Shown: piece by piece, positions 53,377-64,000 of the stretch
Layout: every line of letters starts with the position of its first letter
Numbering within the stretch: the stretch's first letter is position 1
Assembly (NCBI GenBank): GCA_039881045.1
Contig: JAYWVB010000031.1
Location: forward strand, 62,001 to 126,000
DNA length: 64,000 nucleotides
Source of the DNA: Chaetomium olivaceum
Taxonomy: Eukaryota; Ascomycota; Sordariomycetes; Sordariales; Chaetomiaceae
Direction: 5' to 3'
Position numbers and translations under genes: made by a program
The notes under the pieces: generated by a model
What the model was told of the DNA's origin: nothing
The model's database searches: none
The model's input: only the letters and a program-made list of their open reading frames with translations

Positions 53377-54749
53377 ATGACGAGCGTTGACTCTCTTGAC
53401 CGGAATGCATGCGGCGAAAAGTACCTAGAGCCTACACCTGCCATGCCAAATCCAAACCCACCCAACAAAGAGACATCCTCCGATGGCCCCTCCACCAAGC
53501 CGGTACGAAGACGACCTGTCCCTGGGCGTGGCCACTGCAAATCCAAGAAAGGCTGTTTTAACTGCAAGAAGCGCCGCGTCAAATGCACCGAGGAGATGCC
53601 AACTTGTCGAGGCTGCCGGCGCCTTGATCTGGACTGCTTGTACCCCCCGCCACCACAGCTAGCACTCACCCCGTCAAGAAACCCCAGCACACGCCCGTCA
53701 ACTCTTCGCTTAGAAGATCTCCGCTTCTTTCACCACTTCTTGACTGCGGCATATCCGACTCTCCCTTTCGGCCTGGATCATATCTGGCAGTCCGTCGCCG
53801 CCATGGCGCACGAGTACGACTTTCTCGCTCATTCCATCATCGGTCTTGCCGCGCAGCACCTCACCGTATGCACCGGGTCCGACTTTTCCATTCAGGCTCT
53901 CGACCACCGGGTCTCGGCCATTGCCGCGCTCAACGAGGCGCTTTCGAGGACTTGTCTTTCCCTGAATGATGCCGACGCCAGGTTTGCCGCTGCCATCGCG
54001 CTCACATTCCAGTCAAGCTACATGCCTGACGGCATGATGGACTTTTTTCGCATGCTTCGCGGTTGGATGGTCATCCAGACAACGCTAGTTCCGGCGATGG
54101 GAGAGTCCATGTTCCACGCTATTCAGGAGGATACTTATGTTACGAGCATGAGAAAACTTTTAGGCGCCGCGGATGATGCCGACGAGGAGAAACGCACGGA
54201 GCTGCAACAGACGCTCCAGGACTTTATAGTCTCGCTGCGTCTAGTCGCAACGCTGTGCCGAAGCGCAGCGGAACTTCATTATGTGGCTTCCTTGGAAAGG
54301 ATCGCACGAGTGAGCGAGATGTCGCCTGTTGACGGTGAGATAGAGCTTTCTGTATATCCCTTTCACCGTCATCTCTGATATACTTCCAGCATGCCTCGAA
54401 CTCGTGCCCTTCTACGCCGTGACCAACGACATGGACGCCGACGAGTTCGCCAACTTTACAAGTCCCACCAATTTCACAGCCCAGATCTTGTTGGTGCACT
54501 TCTGGATGCTCACCCATGTCCTGCATCGCCACTCGCTTGGCCCAGCCCGCGCATCCCTCGTCCGAGACGAGATCATCTTCAAATGGGTCGAGACGGCTGC
54601 GCACAAACTGCCAGGGAGCCATAAGCGCTATGTCTTGTGGCCGCTCGGGATGGCAAGATTAAAGGGCCATTCTGGAAGCCTTGAAGGAACGGAGGAGAGA
54701 AATGGCTGAATTTGAGCTGTCAGGGGTGACCAGGGCGCAATGCGGCTGA
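53377..54749 (+). CDS. Zn2Cys6 transcription factor (Upc2/DUF3468-like)
   Basis: Fungal zinc-cluster regulator. Exons 53377-54334 and 54390-54709/54749 are joined by a 55-bp phase-1 intron. The DNA-binding cluster is at about 65-93: CFNCKKRRVKCTEEMPTC followed by RGCRRLDLDC, the CX2CX6CX5-6CX2CX6C pattern. Next comes the regulatory helical domain of the Upc2/sterol-uptake class (LRFFHHFLTAAYPTLPFGL, VAAMAHEYDFLAHSIIGLAA, FRMLRGWMVIQTT). In the last part, near 54661 at an AAA run, the conserved end continues one base out of frame (RAILEALKERRREMAEFELS, stop 54749), so one A is probably extra; corrected length is about 438 residues. Target genes unknown; it sits 7 kb beyond the cluster and may be unrelated to it. 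Confidence 0.88.
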
Positions 54750-55195
54750 CTGCCGTGACGACCCTCCTGAGACTTGCCAAAACGACGAGAGCGACGGCTC
54801 ATCCAATCACAACTCACGGCTGGGGACTTGGAGACGGAAGCAACGTCAACGATATCAGTCCCCGTGTCGACGCTGGTACCTTCAATGATATGCTTGCGCT
54901 CGCTTTGACGACCTATCTATCCCTAGCCGCGTCATCGTCTCCCGTGAAAACGACGACGCCAGTCCGAGAGACTCCCAGCCACGATGGAAGAAACCCCATT
55001 TGTCGTCTCCAACCGTCGGCATAAGAGCCAACGCCCGCCCCTATCACACTTTCATTCCATCACTTATACTGAACTCTCACCTGCCTTGTTGTCTGGAGAG
55101 AGACACACTCGATCCGCATCTCCAAGGACCCTAACCCAACCAACACCACCCCGCTTCCCAGACACCCCTTAAGCCCCCAACCCCCGACCGCAACA
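54750..55195. other. Intergenic / 5' leader of the RTA1-like gene
   Basis: Short shadow frames only. The last 100 bases are CA/CCC-rich leader sequence before the ATG at 55196. Confidence 0.45.
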
Positions 55196-56431
55196 ATGTC
55201 CACCCCCACCGCCACCATCCCCTCCCCCCCGCAATGCACCATCGCCATCCCCGACGACCGCGGCTACGTCCCGCCCACGGCCTGCAACGCCAACTACGGT
55301 TTCTACCCGAGCTGGGAGTGGAATCTAGTCTTCACGATCGGTTTCTTTCTCGCCTCGCTCCTACATATCGCCCAGATGCTCGCCTCGCGCAAATGGTTCT
55401 GCTGGGTGCTGGTCATGGGCGCGCTGTGGGAGTACGCGTGCTTCATGCTGCGCACGCTGGGGGCGTTCGATCAGCAGAATGGGACGTTTGTTGTGGTGGG
55501 CACGTTGCTGTTTTTGTTGGCGCCGCTGTGTGAGTTTCTTTTCTTGTTCTATTCTATTGCTGTGCTTATGGTCCTGTTTGCCTCCTTTTTCAGCTTCTTG
55601 TTTTGGTTGTTGTTCTTGTTGTCTGTTTCCCTTTTGCTGTTCCTTTCTTTGGGTTGATGGGTACTGGTATTCAGCGCGAGAAAGTGGTGACTGACGTACT
55701 AAATGTAGGGATCAACGCGTTTGTTTACATGGTCGTGGCGCGGCTGATTTACTTCCTCCTGCCCTCAAACTCTCAAAAGATACTCGGACTCTCACCACGA
55801 TGGCTTGCTAAGGTCTTTGTTGCTGTCGATGTGCTATCCTTCTTCATCCAAGCGGCCGGCGGCGGTATGCTTGCTGGTCAGGATGGGGGAGAGACGATCC
55901 AGACGGGGCAGCGGATTTACATGGCTGGCATTGGCGTTCAGCTGGCTTTTGTCGTCATGTTTGCCATTGTTACGGTATTGTTCACCGTGCGCCTAGAACA
56001 TTTAATAGGGGCCAGGCTGCTGGAGGCAAGGCACAATGTCACCGTGACTAGGCACTTGGTGTGGTCCATGCTGGCTGTCATTGGACTTATTGTGGTAAGG
56101 ATTCCAAATATCGACCCATCAAGAGATCTCCTACTAACCTCTCCGTTGGCAGGTCCGCATTGTCTTCCGCTTCGTCGAATTTAGCGGTGGCGTCTCCTCA
56201 TCGAACCCCATCCTGGCCAACGAGGCCTACCAACTGGGTCTTGATGCGTTGCCCATGCTCATAGCCATCCTCCTCATAAATTCCGTACATCCTAGCAAAG
56301 TACTCAAGGGACCAGGGACCAGTTTCCCAAGGACTTGGCCACGCCGCTGGAAGGCCAAATCTGGGGGCGAGCATGAATTGCTAGACTCGTCAGGTACGGA
56401 CTTGAATGGCCAGCGTTATGGAAGGGAATAG
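55196..56431 (+). CDS. RTA1-like seven-helix membrane protein
   Basis: Member of the fungal RTA1 (lipid-translocating exporter-like) family, linked to resistance to toxic amphiphiles. Three exons: 55196-55529, 55709-56094 and 56153-56431. Introns are 179 bp (GTGAGT, CTAAAT branch) and 58 bp; 332 residues. The start MSTPTATIPSPPQCTIAIPD is followed by GYVPPTACNANYGFYPSWEW, typical of the family, then seven hydrophobic helices. A family block WINAFVYMVVARLIYFLLP is created by the first splice. QAAGGGMLAG, RIVFRFVEFSGG (after the second splice) and EAYQLGLDALPM follow. The C-terminal tail is basic and then acidic. No frame break is seen. Confidence 0.93.
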
Positions 56432-57946
56432 AATGACATTCGTGGGTATGAGACGGGTCCAAATGGATATTGATGTGGAGAGACGACTTCCGAGTTACAG
56501 GGCCAAGGGATCACAAATCCACACTGGAGGTGCTTTTGGCATTGTTATAAACTACAGAGGGAATCAATATGTGGAGATGTCGTTCTAAGAAGTATGAAGC
56601 ATTCCCGCGTGCTATGAATTAAACTAAGCCAGAAGCGATCGACCACAGAAATTGAGTGCTTGAAAGCCAACCCCTCTCATACCTAAGATAGCTTGGAAAA
56701 GGCCATGTCAGTCTTACAGTGACACCATACCAGTAGTGATGGCTGTAATAGTACTGTGATTTGAACAATCTCTACCGTGTCTCATCCAACAAACGGAACC
56801 CGTGTCAAGGCGTGTATGTACTACCCAGGTGCCTAAATCCCTAAGTGGTCACTCTTTGGTCCTATCTAAGACTTTGCAACATGACGGCCACGTGGTGATA
56901 ATGAAAGCAGCGTTGGCCAGATGCGAGGTGGAGCATGGCTATGAATCCATTGTGATCAGACCAGGGCTAACACCATGCGGCTATATAATACCTTGCCGTT
57001 TGCCACGAACAAACCCCATAACTGGGTGTGCTTAACTACTAAGGTATCTAAACGTTTATCACGATAACAATCATCACTACGCCCAGAGACCACTCTCTTC
57101 CAACAACATAAGCGCTTTCATTAAAAAAAAAAAAACCACGACAAACGGTAGCGCTCACTTTTGCCATTCTCAAAATGACGGAAAATCTGCCGCCTCGAAC
57201 TCCGAGCCCGTCTCCGCCTCCGCGGCCTCCGAGGGCCCCTCGGCCTCGCCCTCGGCCTCGGCCTACCCCACCCCCTCCCCCCAGCCCGTCGAGGAGGAAG
57301 CGCTAATTGTTTTCGCCGAATCGACTTTATGGCTGGCTGTTGATTGGAGAGAATATTGATCGTGGATCGTCGAGGAGGTCTAGATAGGAGAGTTACCTGG
57401 CGATGTGATGGTGTCCCGGTGATGCCCAGTGAATTTTGAGTTGATGATATATTCATAGGAGGACAAAATATAACACCATCGCTCATAAAACTGGGATTGT
57501 GATGACAGAACTAGGGGAGCCACAAATGTCTATGGAATTTAACTGTGACTTGAGTGGCTTGGCAGTAGGAAGGAGGCGTTGGATGACTCCACGTTACTCG
57601 AGTGTCTGTAACTGTGACGATAGGTTTGAAAGATCAGAAATTCCAGACCCACCACTTCTTGGCTACCACTTGAATTGACACGGATTGTGGTGGGAAAGGG
57701 ACTTGAAATATAACTCAGCACAGTACCTTACATTCTTTGCGGATACCTGGCCGGATGGATCTCATGTTCGCAACCGGCCTTGAAAGTCAAGCATGCATGT
57801 CAGCACCGCCCACTCCATCCAACCATCCGTCATTGGCTCACCCACGAATTTGGATTTGAGCTCCTGCCGCGGGGTTGAACAACCACCTCAACCACACCCC
57901 CATCATCAAACCCCCTTCAGCACGCAACACACCCGACCAGCTCACC
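56432..57946. other. Intergenic
   Basis: 1.5 kb containing only a doubtful small frame (57175-57306). The last 100 bases are a CA-rich leader of the VOC gene. Confidence 0.45.
57175..57306 (+). CDS. Possible basic proline-rich micro-ORF (43 aa)
   Basis: ATG at 57175 opens 43 residues starting MTENLPPRTPSPSPPPRPP and continuing as Pro-Arg repeats to SRRKR and TAA. Composition is extreme (Pro, Arg and Ser dominate), which can arise from a CCT/CGG-rich tract by chance. No splice partners seen and no homologue recognised. Low confidence as a gene. Confidence 0.2.
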   Translation: MTENLPPRTPSPSPPPRPPRAPRPRPRPRPTPPPPPSPSRRKR

Positions 57947-58405
57947 ATGGTCCAACACAACCCCCTCGGCCACATCTCGATCGGCGTGCGGGACTATGCC
58001 GTCTCCAAAGCCTTCTACACCGCAGCACTCGCCCCCCTCGGTCTCAAACTCGTCTACGACAGCGAAGCAGCAACCACAACCTCCTCACCCAGCACCACCA
58101 CCACCAGCACTACCACCCCACCAAAAAAGATCCGCACCCTCGGCTACGGCCGCGACAGCAAGAACGAAATCCTCAACATCTTCGAGTTCGGCGCAGACGC
58201 CGCCCCGCCCGGACCAGGGTTTCACCTGGCATTCGACGCGCCCAGCCGGATGGCAGTGGTAGAGTTCCACGCGCAGGCGACGGGGGCGGGCGGGGCCGAC
58301 AACGGGTTGCCGGGCGTGAGGAAGCATTATGGGGCGAGCTATTTTGCGGCGTTCGTGGTTGATCCGGATGGGTGGCGGTTGGAGGCGGTTTGTAAGGATT
58401 CTTGA
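57947..58405 (+). CDS. Glyoxalase / vicinal-oxygen-chelate (VOC) family protein
   Basis: Single exon, 152 residues, ATG at 57947 in a CACCATGG context. It starts MVQHNPLGHISIGVRDYAVS (beta-alpha start of a VOC module, candidate metal ligand His9), then KAFYTAALAPLGLKLVYD. A Thr/Ser-rich insert (about 43-62) follows, then TLGYGRDSKNEILNIFEFG and FHLAFDAPSRMAVVEFHAQA. It ends with SYFAAFVVDPDGWRLEAVCK (last ligand Glu in LEAV). The length suits the single-domain bleomycin-resistance/glyoxalase-like proteins common in fungi. Substrate unknown. Confidence 0.9.
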   Translation: MVQHNPLGHISIGVRDYAVSKAFYTAALAPLGLKLVYDSEAATTTSSPSTTTTSTTTPPKKIRTLGYGRDSKNEILNIFEFGADAAPPGPGFHLAFDAPSRMAVVEFHAQATGAGGADNGLPGVRKHYGASYFAAFVVDPDGWRLEAVCKDS

Positions 58406-58501
58406 GACGTGGGAGAGGAAGCTGGTGGGTGCGAGAGGGGTTGCCGTTGGCTGCGCCTGTGGTTCATATGAGACAGGATGTTGATGTTACTTTCAATGAT
58501 T

Positions 58502-58580
58502 GGGTACATGGTCTAGTGGTATGATTTTCGCTTCGCATCGGGCATGCTCTTGTGAAAGGTCCCCGGTTCCAGTTCTTTTG
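58502..58580 (+). pseudogene. tRNA-like fragment lacking a proper T-arm
   Basis: GGGTACA is followed by TGGTCTAGTGGTATGATT (a canonical D-arm), then TTTCGC and GTGAAA bracketing a long anticodon-loop/intron segment, then AGGTCCCCGGTTCCAG. The 3' half does not form a T-stem and no matching acceptor 3' strand (TGTACCC) follows. It looks like a 3'-truncated tRNA gene (isotype uncertain, Pro- or Ala-like) or the tRNA head of a SINE. Confidence 0.55.
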
Positions 58581-61102
58581 TTAGTGGAGACGAGAGGTTG
58601 GCCTGTTGCTTAACCACCTGATGGCTGGCATATTGTGGATAAGATCTCAGGATAGGACAGGCCCGCTTGTAAATCGTCTCTATATTCTAAAATATAATTA
58701 CCTATATTTTATATACAAGTAACCTGCTCGAGCGGGGGTGGTTATTGTAATGGTTTATGGAAGTTTGACGATGGAGTTTCGCAACCAACCAATTATTACC
58801 ACTGCATCCTTTTTTTCAATTTCAAATGTTACATGCCTTAAACAAGCTTGTGGCATTGATGCTTGTCATCAATGAATTTGCCGCAGATACCTGAGGGAAA
58901 CCTTGCTCTGCCGTTTATCACCGTAGTTCTCTTCAGGTTTTGTAACTTGAGGTCCGTACCCTGCTTACCATGTTTGCCCAGGCAAACCTACGCCCGACTT
59001 GGGATTCTCCAACATGAATCGACAATCCTCCTGATGCCATGATGGCTTCGAATGGCGATGATCGTCAACACCGTAGGGCCGAGCAGGGATACCTGATCCT
59101 ACTATCAACAGTTAGTTGTGGTTCATTCGGTCGCATATCAAAGCATCTCTTAGAAGGCAAGGGATGTGTTGCCCAGGCCACCGAGGAGTAGAGTTTTTTG
59201 ATTGACCAAGCAGCTGGGTTACTCAAGTAGCTCGTTGATAGCCGCGTTTGGACAGATAGTTTGGCTGCCAACTAGTTATGGTTCTGGCGTCTATGTCGGC
59301 GTTCCATCGCGAAAGAACCGAGTATCTTCTCGTTGGCATGGATGTCGAAAGGGTGTAACAACAAGTAGTCGAGCCGGAATTGTTGGAAGAAGAGAGGAGC
59401 GGAGGGTTTTTGGATGGACTCCAGGGTGTATGCTTTATTCTTCGAGCCGGATTGGGATTTTGGAATATATAATACCAGCGCCTGAAATCGTGGCTCTGTC
59501 TCATGGATGCAACCTTGAACTTCCGGGTTTGCCAAACGAGTTGGGAGAACGCCAATCCAATCTGGAAGTTCGAAGTTTTGGAACTAATTACTCCCTTTAT
59601 ACTAAAATGCAGATCCCATATGCGGGTTCGGTATTGAGCAGTTAGCTTTCCAATAAGATGGACGACGGGAGATTGTTGTTGATTGTATTTCTGGTCCGAG
59701 TCTCGGGTTTGACGGCACTGACAATGGCAAACTTCCACTGTGGTGGGTCAAGAGCGACTAAAATGATTGGTCAGTCTCCAAAGGTTGTGTGTCGCCTTTC
59801 TGGAAGCTTGCGTTGCCGGTTTGGGTGCCTGTGCCTCCAGGCCGAAGCGAGTGCGTGGGCAGGCTCGCGGCTTCCTGCATAAGAACTGCCGGAACCGTCC
59901 CACCGTGTTCAATAGGAGTGGATTCCGTAGCCCTCTCAACTTTTCGGTTGTCGTCTTGAATTCCTTGTCGTCTCGTCAGGCTTGTCGCATCGCCAGCCAA
60001 GCAACCAAACTCTTGAACAACGTTCCCCCACGACGCCCCTCCTACCTTTGGGTCCAGTTTCATGCATGCAGTATTAACCGGTCTTTTTCTCTTATTAGCT
60101 TTATTGAGATTTTCGGCCTTACAGGTTCCAGCCTTGCCCAACACACCTCAGCGAAACCTTGAATTAAAACGACACAGTACAGAATACACGCAGCAAAAGC
60201 CCGGTTCCCCGCAACTGAGACTTGCAGCCCAGCACCCCAGGTTCAGGTTGTGAAGAGCAAGAGCCGCGAGGCCCGAGCTTCCCAGTGCAACCCTTGCTCG
60301 CGGCGCCAGAATAAGGCCTGTGCCACCCTTGTATCGCGACCCGACGAGCCAAGCCTGAGGCTGCTTCTCCGGTTGGCTCAAACTGCGGGCCGTGGAGTCC
60401 TTCGAACGACTTGACGGATTCGTTCCAGAGCGCTGCAGTGGCTCGTGTGGTTACAGACCTCCCTCCAAGCTCCGGCACGTCTCCGGCATCTTCGCTACTT
60501 TATTGGGCTTCAAGTTGGGATTAGTAACCAATTCTGTATTCAGGAGCTTAAAGGAGCTGCATTTTGACGGCCAGCGGTATTGTATCTGGTGAACAGGTTT
60601 GCAGATCCCATGACGGTGTGTCGAGTTTGCTCTGTTCCCGCCATTCTCTCCCCCGCGCGAGCTTAGCGTTGCAGCTCCAGACCCCAAGTTTCCTTCAACC
60701 AACAGCTCCCTGGATCGGTATCTTGAAAATAAAACTCTAACAACCTTCACTGTCAGGCTCGTTTCATCTGAATAAACCCTAGCCTCCACGGCCCTCGATT
60801 ACCGACCGCCGAGACAAAGCGAAGTTGCGCGTGGCAAGCAACAAGCACCCCGCTGCCGCTGCAACCGACCACCAATACTTCCGGGGGCGAAATGGTTGAG
60901 AGGGCTGACCGCAACAACCGATTCAGCTCCGCTCCTGCCGCAGCCAGACCTCCATCCATCTCCATAGTCGACGGACTCGTTTCTCGCCGATAACCTTCTC
61001 CAGTTCCGAGGTTGCTGCGTCTTCGGAACGGAGCAACCCTGACGACCTACCCCCAAAACCGAGGGCAACCGCGTGCCCCACTCGAGATCGCAATATCAGA
61101 CA
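58581..61102. other. Intergenic / upstream of the BLM10 gene
   Basis: 2.5 kb, no supported gene. 58.67-58.73 kb is AT-rich with TATATTTTATATACAAG-like text. 59.2-59.7 kb has only shadow frames. 60.2-61.1 kb is GC-rich with leader-like sequence before the BLM10 start. Confidence 0.45.
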
Positions 61103-64000
61103 ATGGACGAGTCGTTAGAAACACATTCGGGCGCTGAGGCAGCTTTCGCTGCGTCTGCCGGCGGAGCTGCTCCTCCGTTTCTCTCGGGTTTGCTCGCCTC
61201 GGTCGAGACCATCTCCCGGGCGACTTCTCCCGGTGTCCCATGTGGCGAGCATCAGCACGAAGACGACAAGAAGCGCTACCGACCGCGCACCTTCAGCTAT
61301 TATTGCCTGCTGCCTTTCGATGTCGAAGATGACTCGCACAGGGACGCTGCCCTTCGTGGCATTCTCAAGAACCTCTTCATCTCCATCAGTGCAGAGGACT
61401 TCTCGCCGGGCGCCCTCCACTGGACCCGCGAACTCCAGGGGTGGCTGAATCTCAAGTTCGAGATGACGCGAGAGCTGCGCGCGCGGCTCGCCCGTCTGTA
61501 CTACCACCTCGCTCTGGCGCCGGGCCTCGATAATAATACCGCTGACCGCTTCTCCCGCATGGTCATCACCCTGACTAGGTTAGATTTCCTTTCCCCCCGC
61601 CAAGAACGTTGCTTGGCATACTGATCGTTTTCCAACTACAGGAAGAGGCACTACTTGAAGCCCGGCGAGGATCTCACTTTCGACTGGCGGCCTCTTTGGA
61701 AAGAAATCAAGGCCCTGGTTTTGCCATCGGAGACGGCCTCTCATCAAGGGTCGCGGAGACGGTCGTCGAAGCATCTCCTGAAGCTTTGCCTACACTCAAG
61801 CGCCTACTTTGACCCCAAGGAGCGCCGCGCAATTCTGGAGGAGCTTCTCCCCTATTTCAGCACGTCGGCCATGTCAAATGCCTACATCGTTGCCGGTACC
61901 CTCAACGCTATGTTGCCCACTGGCCCCCCCCCCCTACCGAGCCCCAGTCGCAGCCGTCCGACTTTTTCCCGACTTTCTTCCACCTATGGTCGCTCATGAC
62001 TAGGTCTAAGGGTTTTGATATCTGTTTTATCGACATCTTTTCGCGTATGGCCAGGGACTACCTTGGATGCACTTATGTGCCTTTCACCGAGCATGGCATC
62101 TTCTCTCGCGAGCAGTCAGACCTCATCTTCACAGCCATCTTGCGCTTGACCGAGATTCCCGTAGGCCAGGCTACATCCCCGTACACCTCGCTCGATTATG
62201 CGTCAGGTCTGGGCGTTTACCTGGAGAAGGACAAGAAGAAGTACCCGGTACCGTACATGGTTGCACGGTGGATTGGCCATTCCTTGTCTCCCCTCTGCCT
62301 CAAGCAGGAGAGCTCCATCTTGGCAAACCTTGAGGGTTTGATGGAGTCTATCGACACCTTCTTCCACCCGTCCAACCAAGGCTCATGGACCGGGTTCTTA
62401 GCCCAGCTTACTTACTTTCTAACCGACATCTTCGTTTCTCGCTGGAATCGCGAACAAAGTGGCGAGCTTGACGTGCCCCCCGAGCGCCGGATTAATGCCG
62501 AATTGAAGAAGCGTTTCGTCATTGCCCTGAAGGAGGTGACTTTCATGGGCCTTTTTGCGAAGAGTTCCAAGGTGGTGAACTACTACTACTCAACCCTGCA
62601 AGGCCTCGCTTACCTCGAGCCGGACTTGATTCTCCCTGGTGCCCTGCAGCGCTTCTATCCCAGCCTGCAGGGGCTTGTTGAGGTCCATCGGACGACGTCC
62701 AGTTTGTGCGGCCTGCAGATGATTGCCAACATCATGTCGAAGCAGAAGGGGTACCGTTGCCACATCACCGCCCTGTTGGCGCTTGCACTACCTGGTATCG
62801 ATGCGAATGACCTGGGGAAAACGCTCTACACCCTGTACTTCATACAAAGCGTGGCTTACAGTATCCCATTCGTGCCCTTGGCGCACCAGGACGACAGGAT
62901 TCACGATACGAGCCTCGCCATGAACTGGGTGCAGGCCGAGATGGAGAGGATGGAACGTGAAGGGCAGGATGTCAAGATTTGCTACGACGAGGAGCTCACA
63001 GACGAGGACGAAGCCAACGTCCTGCGCTCCTCCACAGCTGGCCTCGGCGAGTTCGTGCTCGCCTTGTTGGGCAAGGTGTTTGCATTGCTAGAGAATCTAC
63101 CGGACCCGAGTCTTCTTCGCACGGGATCGCCAGAGGAGAATGTGATCAACACCTTGCCGGCTGCGCTTACACCGCTATTCGCATCATTATCCCCGGAGCT
63201 CTTTGATATGGCGCTTGAGAAGCTGGCCGCCTTCGTTACCAGCCACGTGGTCCACCAAGCTCGAGATGCGATGGCATGGATTTGCAATGCCTTGTGCAAA
63301 GTCAACCCGGAGAAAACTCTCAAGGTCTTCATCCCCATGTTGCTAGTCAATATCCGCAACGAAATCGACTACAACGGCGCTGCGTCAGACCGCAGCAGCG
63401 GCACCGAGGTACTCCCCCGAGATCGCGCACTGGTCTGGCACGTCAGCATGCTGAGCATGTGCGTAGTCCACGTCGGTGCCGAGGTCTTGAAGTACAAGGA
63501 TGACCTTTTTGGGATTGCCGAGTATATGCAGGAGAAGTGCCGCGGCCTGCCCACTATTCACATCTCCAACTACATCCACCACTTACTTCTCAACCTAACA
63601 CACACCTACCCGATCGACAACACCCTCTACGAGCCGGACCACATCGCCCGTGGATTGGATGTCCATGACTGGGGTCGCACAACCCCCCCGTCTGAACTCA
63701 CCATCAAGTGGCATCGTCCCTCGCATGCCGAGATCCTGTTCGCGGTTGAGCTCTTCGAGAGCCAGGCTAGGAGTGCTGCTGAGAGGCTTGGGCAACTAAT
63801 GAGCGACGACCCGCCCGTTAGCAGGAAGGGCAAGAACAAGGAGTGGTCTGATGAGCTATCGCGGAGCTTGACTGCTCTTCGGCTGATCATCTCAGGTATC
63901 GCCACGCTTTTTGACCCACTCCGCGCGTCTGGGGAAGGGAACGTCCAGGGTGCAAACGGAGGGGACAAGAACGACGCGGATGGCGACACCATGATGATGG
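61103..64000 (+). CDS. BLM10/PA200-type proteasome activator (5' part, runs off the right edge)
   Basis: Giant HEAT-repeat protein that caps the 20S proteasome, nuclear in yeast and animals. Exon 1, 61103-61578, starts MDESLETHSGAEAAFAASAG and contains RPRTFSYYCLLPFDVEDDSH. A 63-bp phase-2 intron (61579-61641) follows. Exon 2 starts KRHYLKPGEDLTFDWRPLWK, the diagnostic N-terminal block of the family. At the C11 run 61924-61934 the frame moves by one base, and the conserved sequence goes on as TEPQSQPSDFFPTFFHLWSL, FDICFIDIFSRMARDYLGC and so on, open to the window end (about 960 residues). One more C would restore the frame, so an assembly error is likely. The remaining part and the C-terminal proteasome-binding tail lie outside. 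Confidence 0.9.

Overview
The window reads as filamentous ascomycete DNA (Pezizomycotina, most likely a Sordariomycete). Genes are GC-rich at third positions and carry short GT-AG introns (47-63 bp, usually with a CTAAC/CTGAC-like branch site). They are separated by AT-rich tracts with decayed genes whose stops look like C-to-T changes, as repeat-induced point mutation (RIP) produces. Fungus-specific families are present: Zn2Cys6 factor, RTA1, UstYa/DUF3328, sedolisin, BLM10. No taxon name can be read directly.

Layout: 1-3.75 kb is a long non-coding upstream region leading to a Pcl-type cyclin (3.75-5.05 kb). 7.3-10 kb holds a 5'-truncated Tad-like LINE abutting a broken ankyrin gene. 12-14 kb is a secreted Cys-rich protein gene. 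14.52-16.38 kb is a complete pogo-type DNA transposon with perfect 47-bp terminal inverted repeats and a TA target duplication. 17.1-18.1 kb is a single-pass membrane protein gene between diverged direct repeats. 19-26 kb is a graveyard of ankyrin, TPR and HET-like fragments with one small secreted Cys-rich gene.

26.2-46.2 kb is the most interesting part: a gene set with the hallmarks of a dikaritin-type RiPP cluster. It has a secreted precursor with eleven 14-residue repeats separated by Lys-Arg (29.4-30.0 kb), two UstYa/DUF3328 oxidases (31.0-32.1 and 35.1-36.2 kb), two sedolisin-family peptidases (32.4-34.4 and 39.5-41.6 kb), a YSL/OPT-type oligopeptide transporter (36.6-38.9 kb), an MFS transporter (26.2-27.8 kb), a DOMON-cytochrome b561 gene (42.2-43.7 kb, frame-broken) and a bZIP-like regulator (45.1-46.2 kb, frame-broken). 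The inferred route is: secretion, Kex2 cutting at KR, trimming, UstYa-type oxidative cyclisation at the invariant Tyr, then export. I do not recognise the repeated unit (invariant core TRYVVD) from any described product.

46.2-64 kb is ordinary: an SDR dehydrogenase, a small Cys-rich protein, a Zn2Cys6 factor, an RTA1-like membrane protein, a VOC/glyoxalase-like protein, a tRNA-like fragment and the 5' half of a BLM10/PA200 proteasome activator running off the right edge.

Caveat: several otherwise good genes (cyclin, MFS, sedolisin 1, Zn2Cys6 factor, BLM10 and others) contain one-base frame breaks, often at homopolymers. Assembly indels are at least as likely as real mutations.
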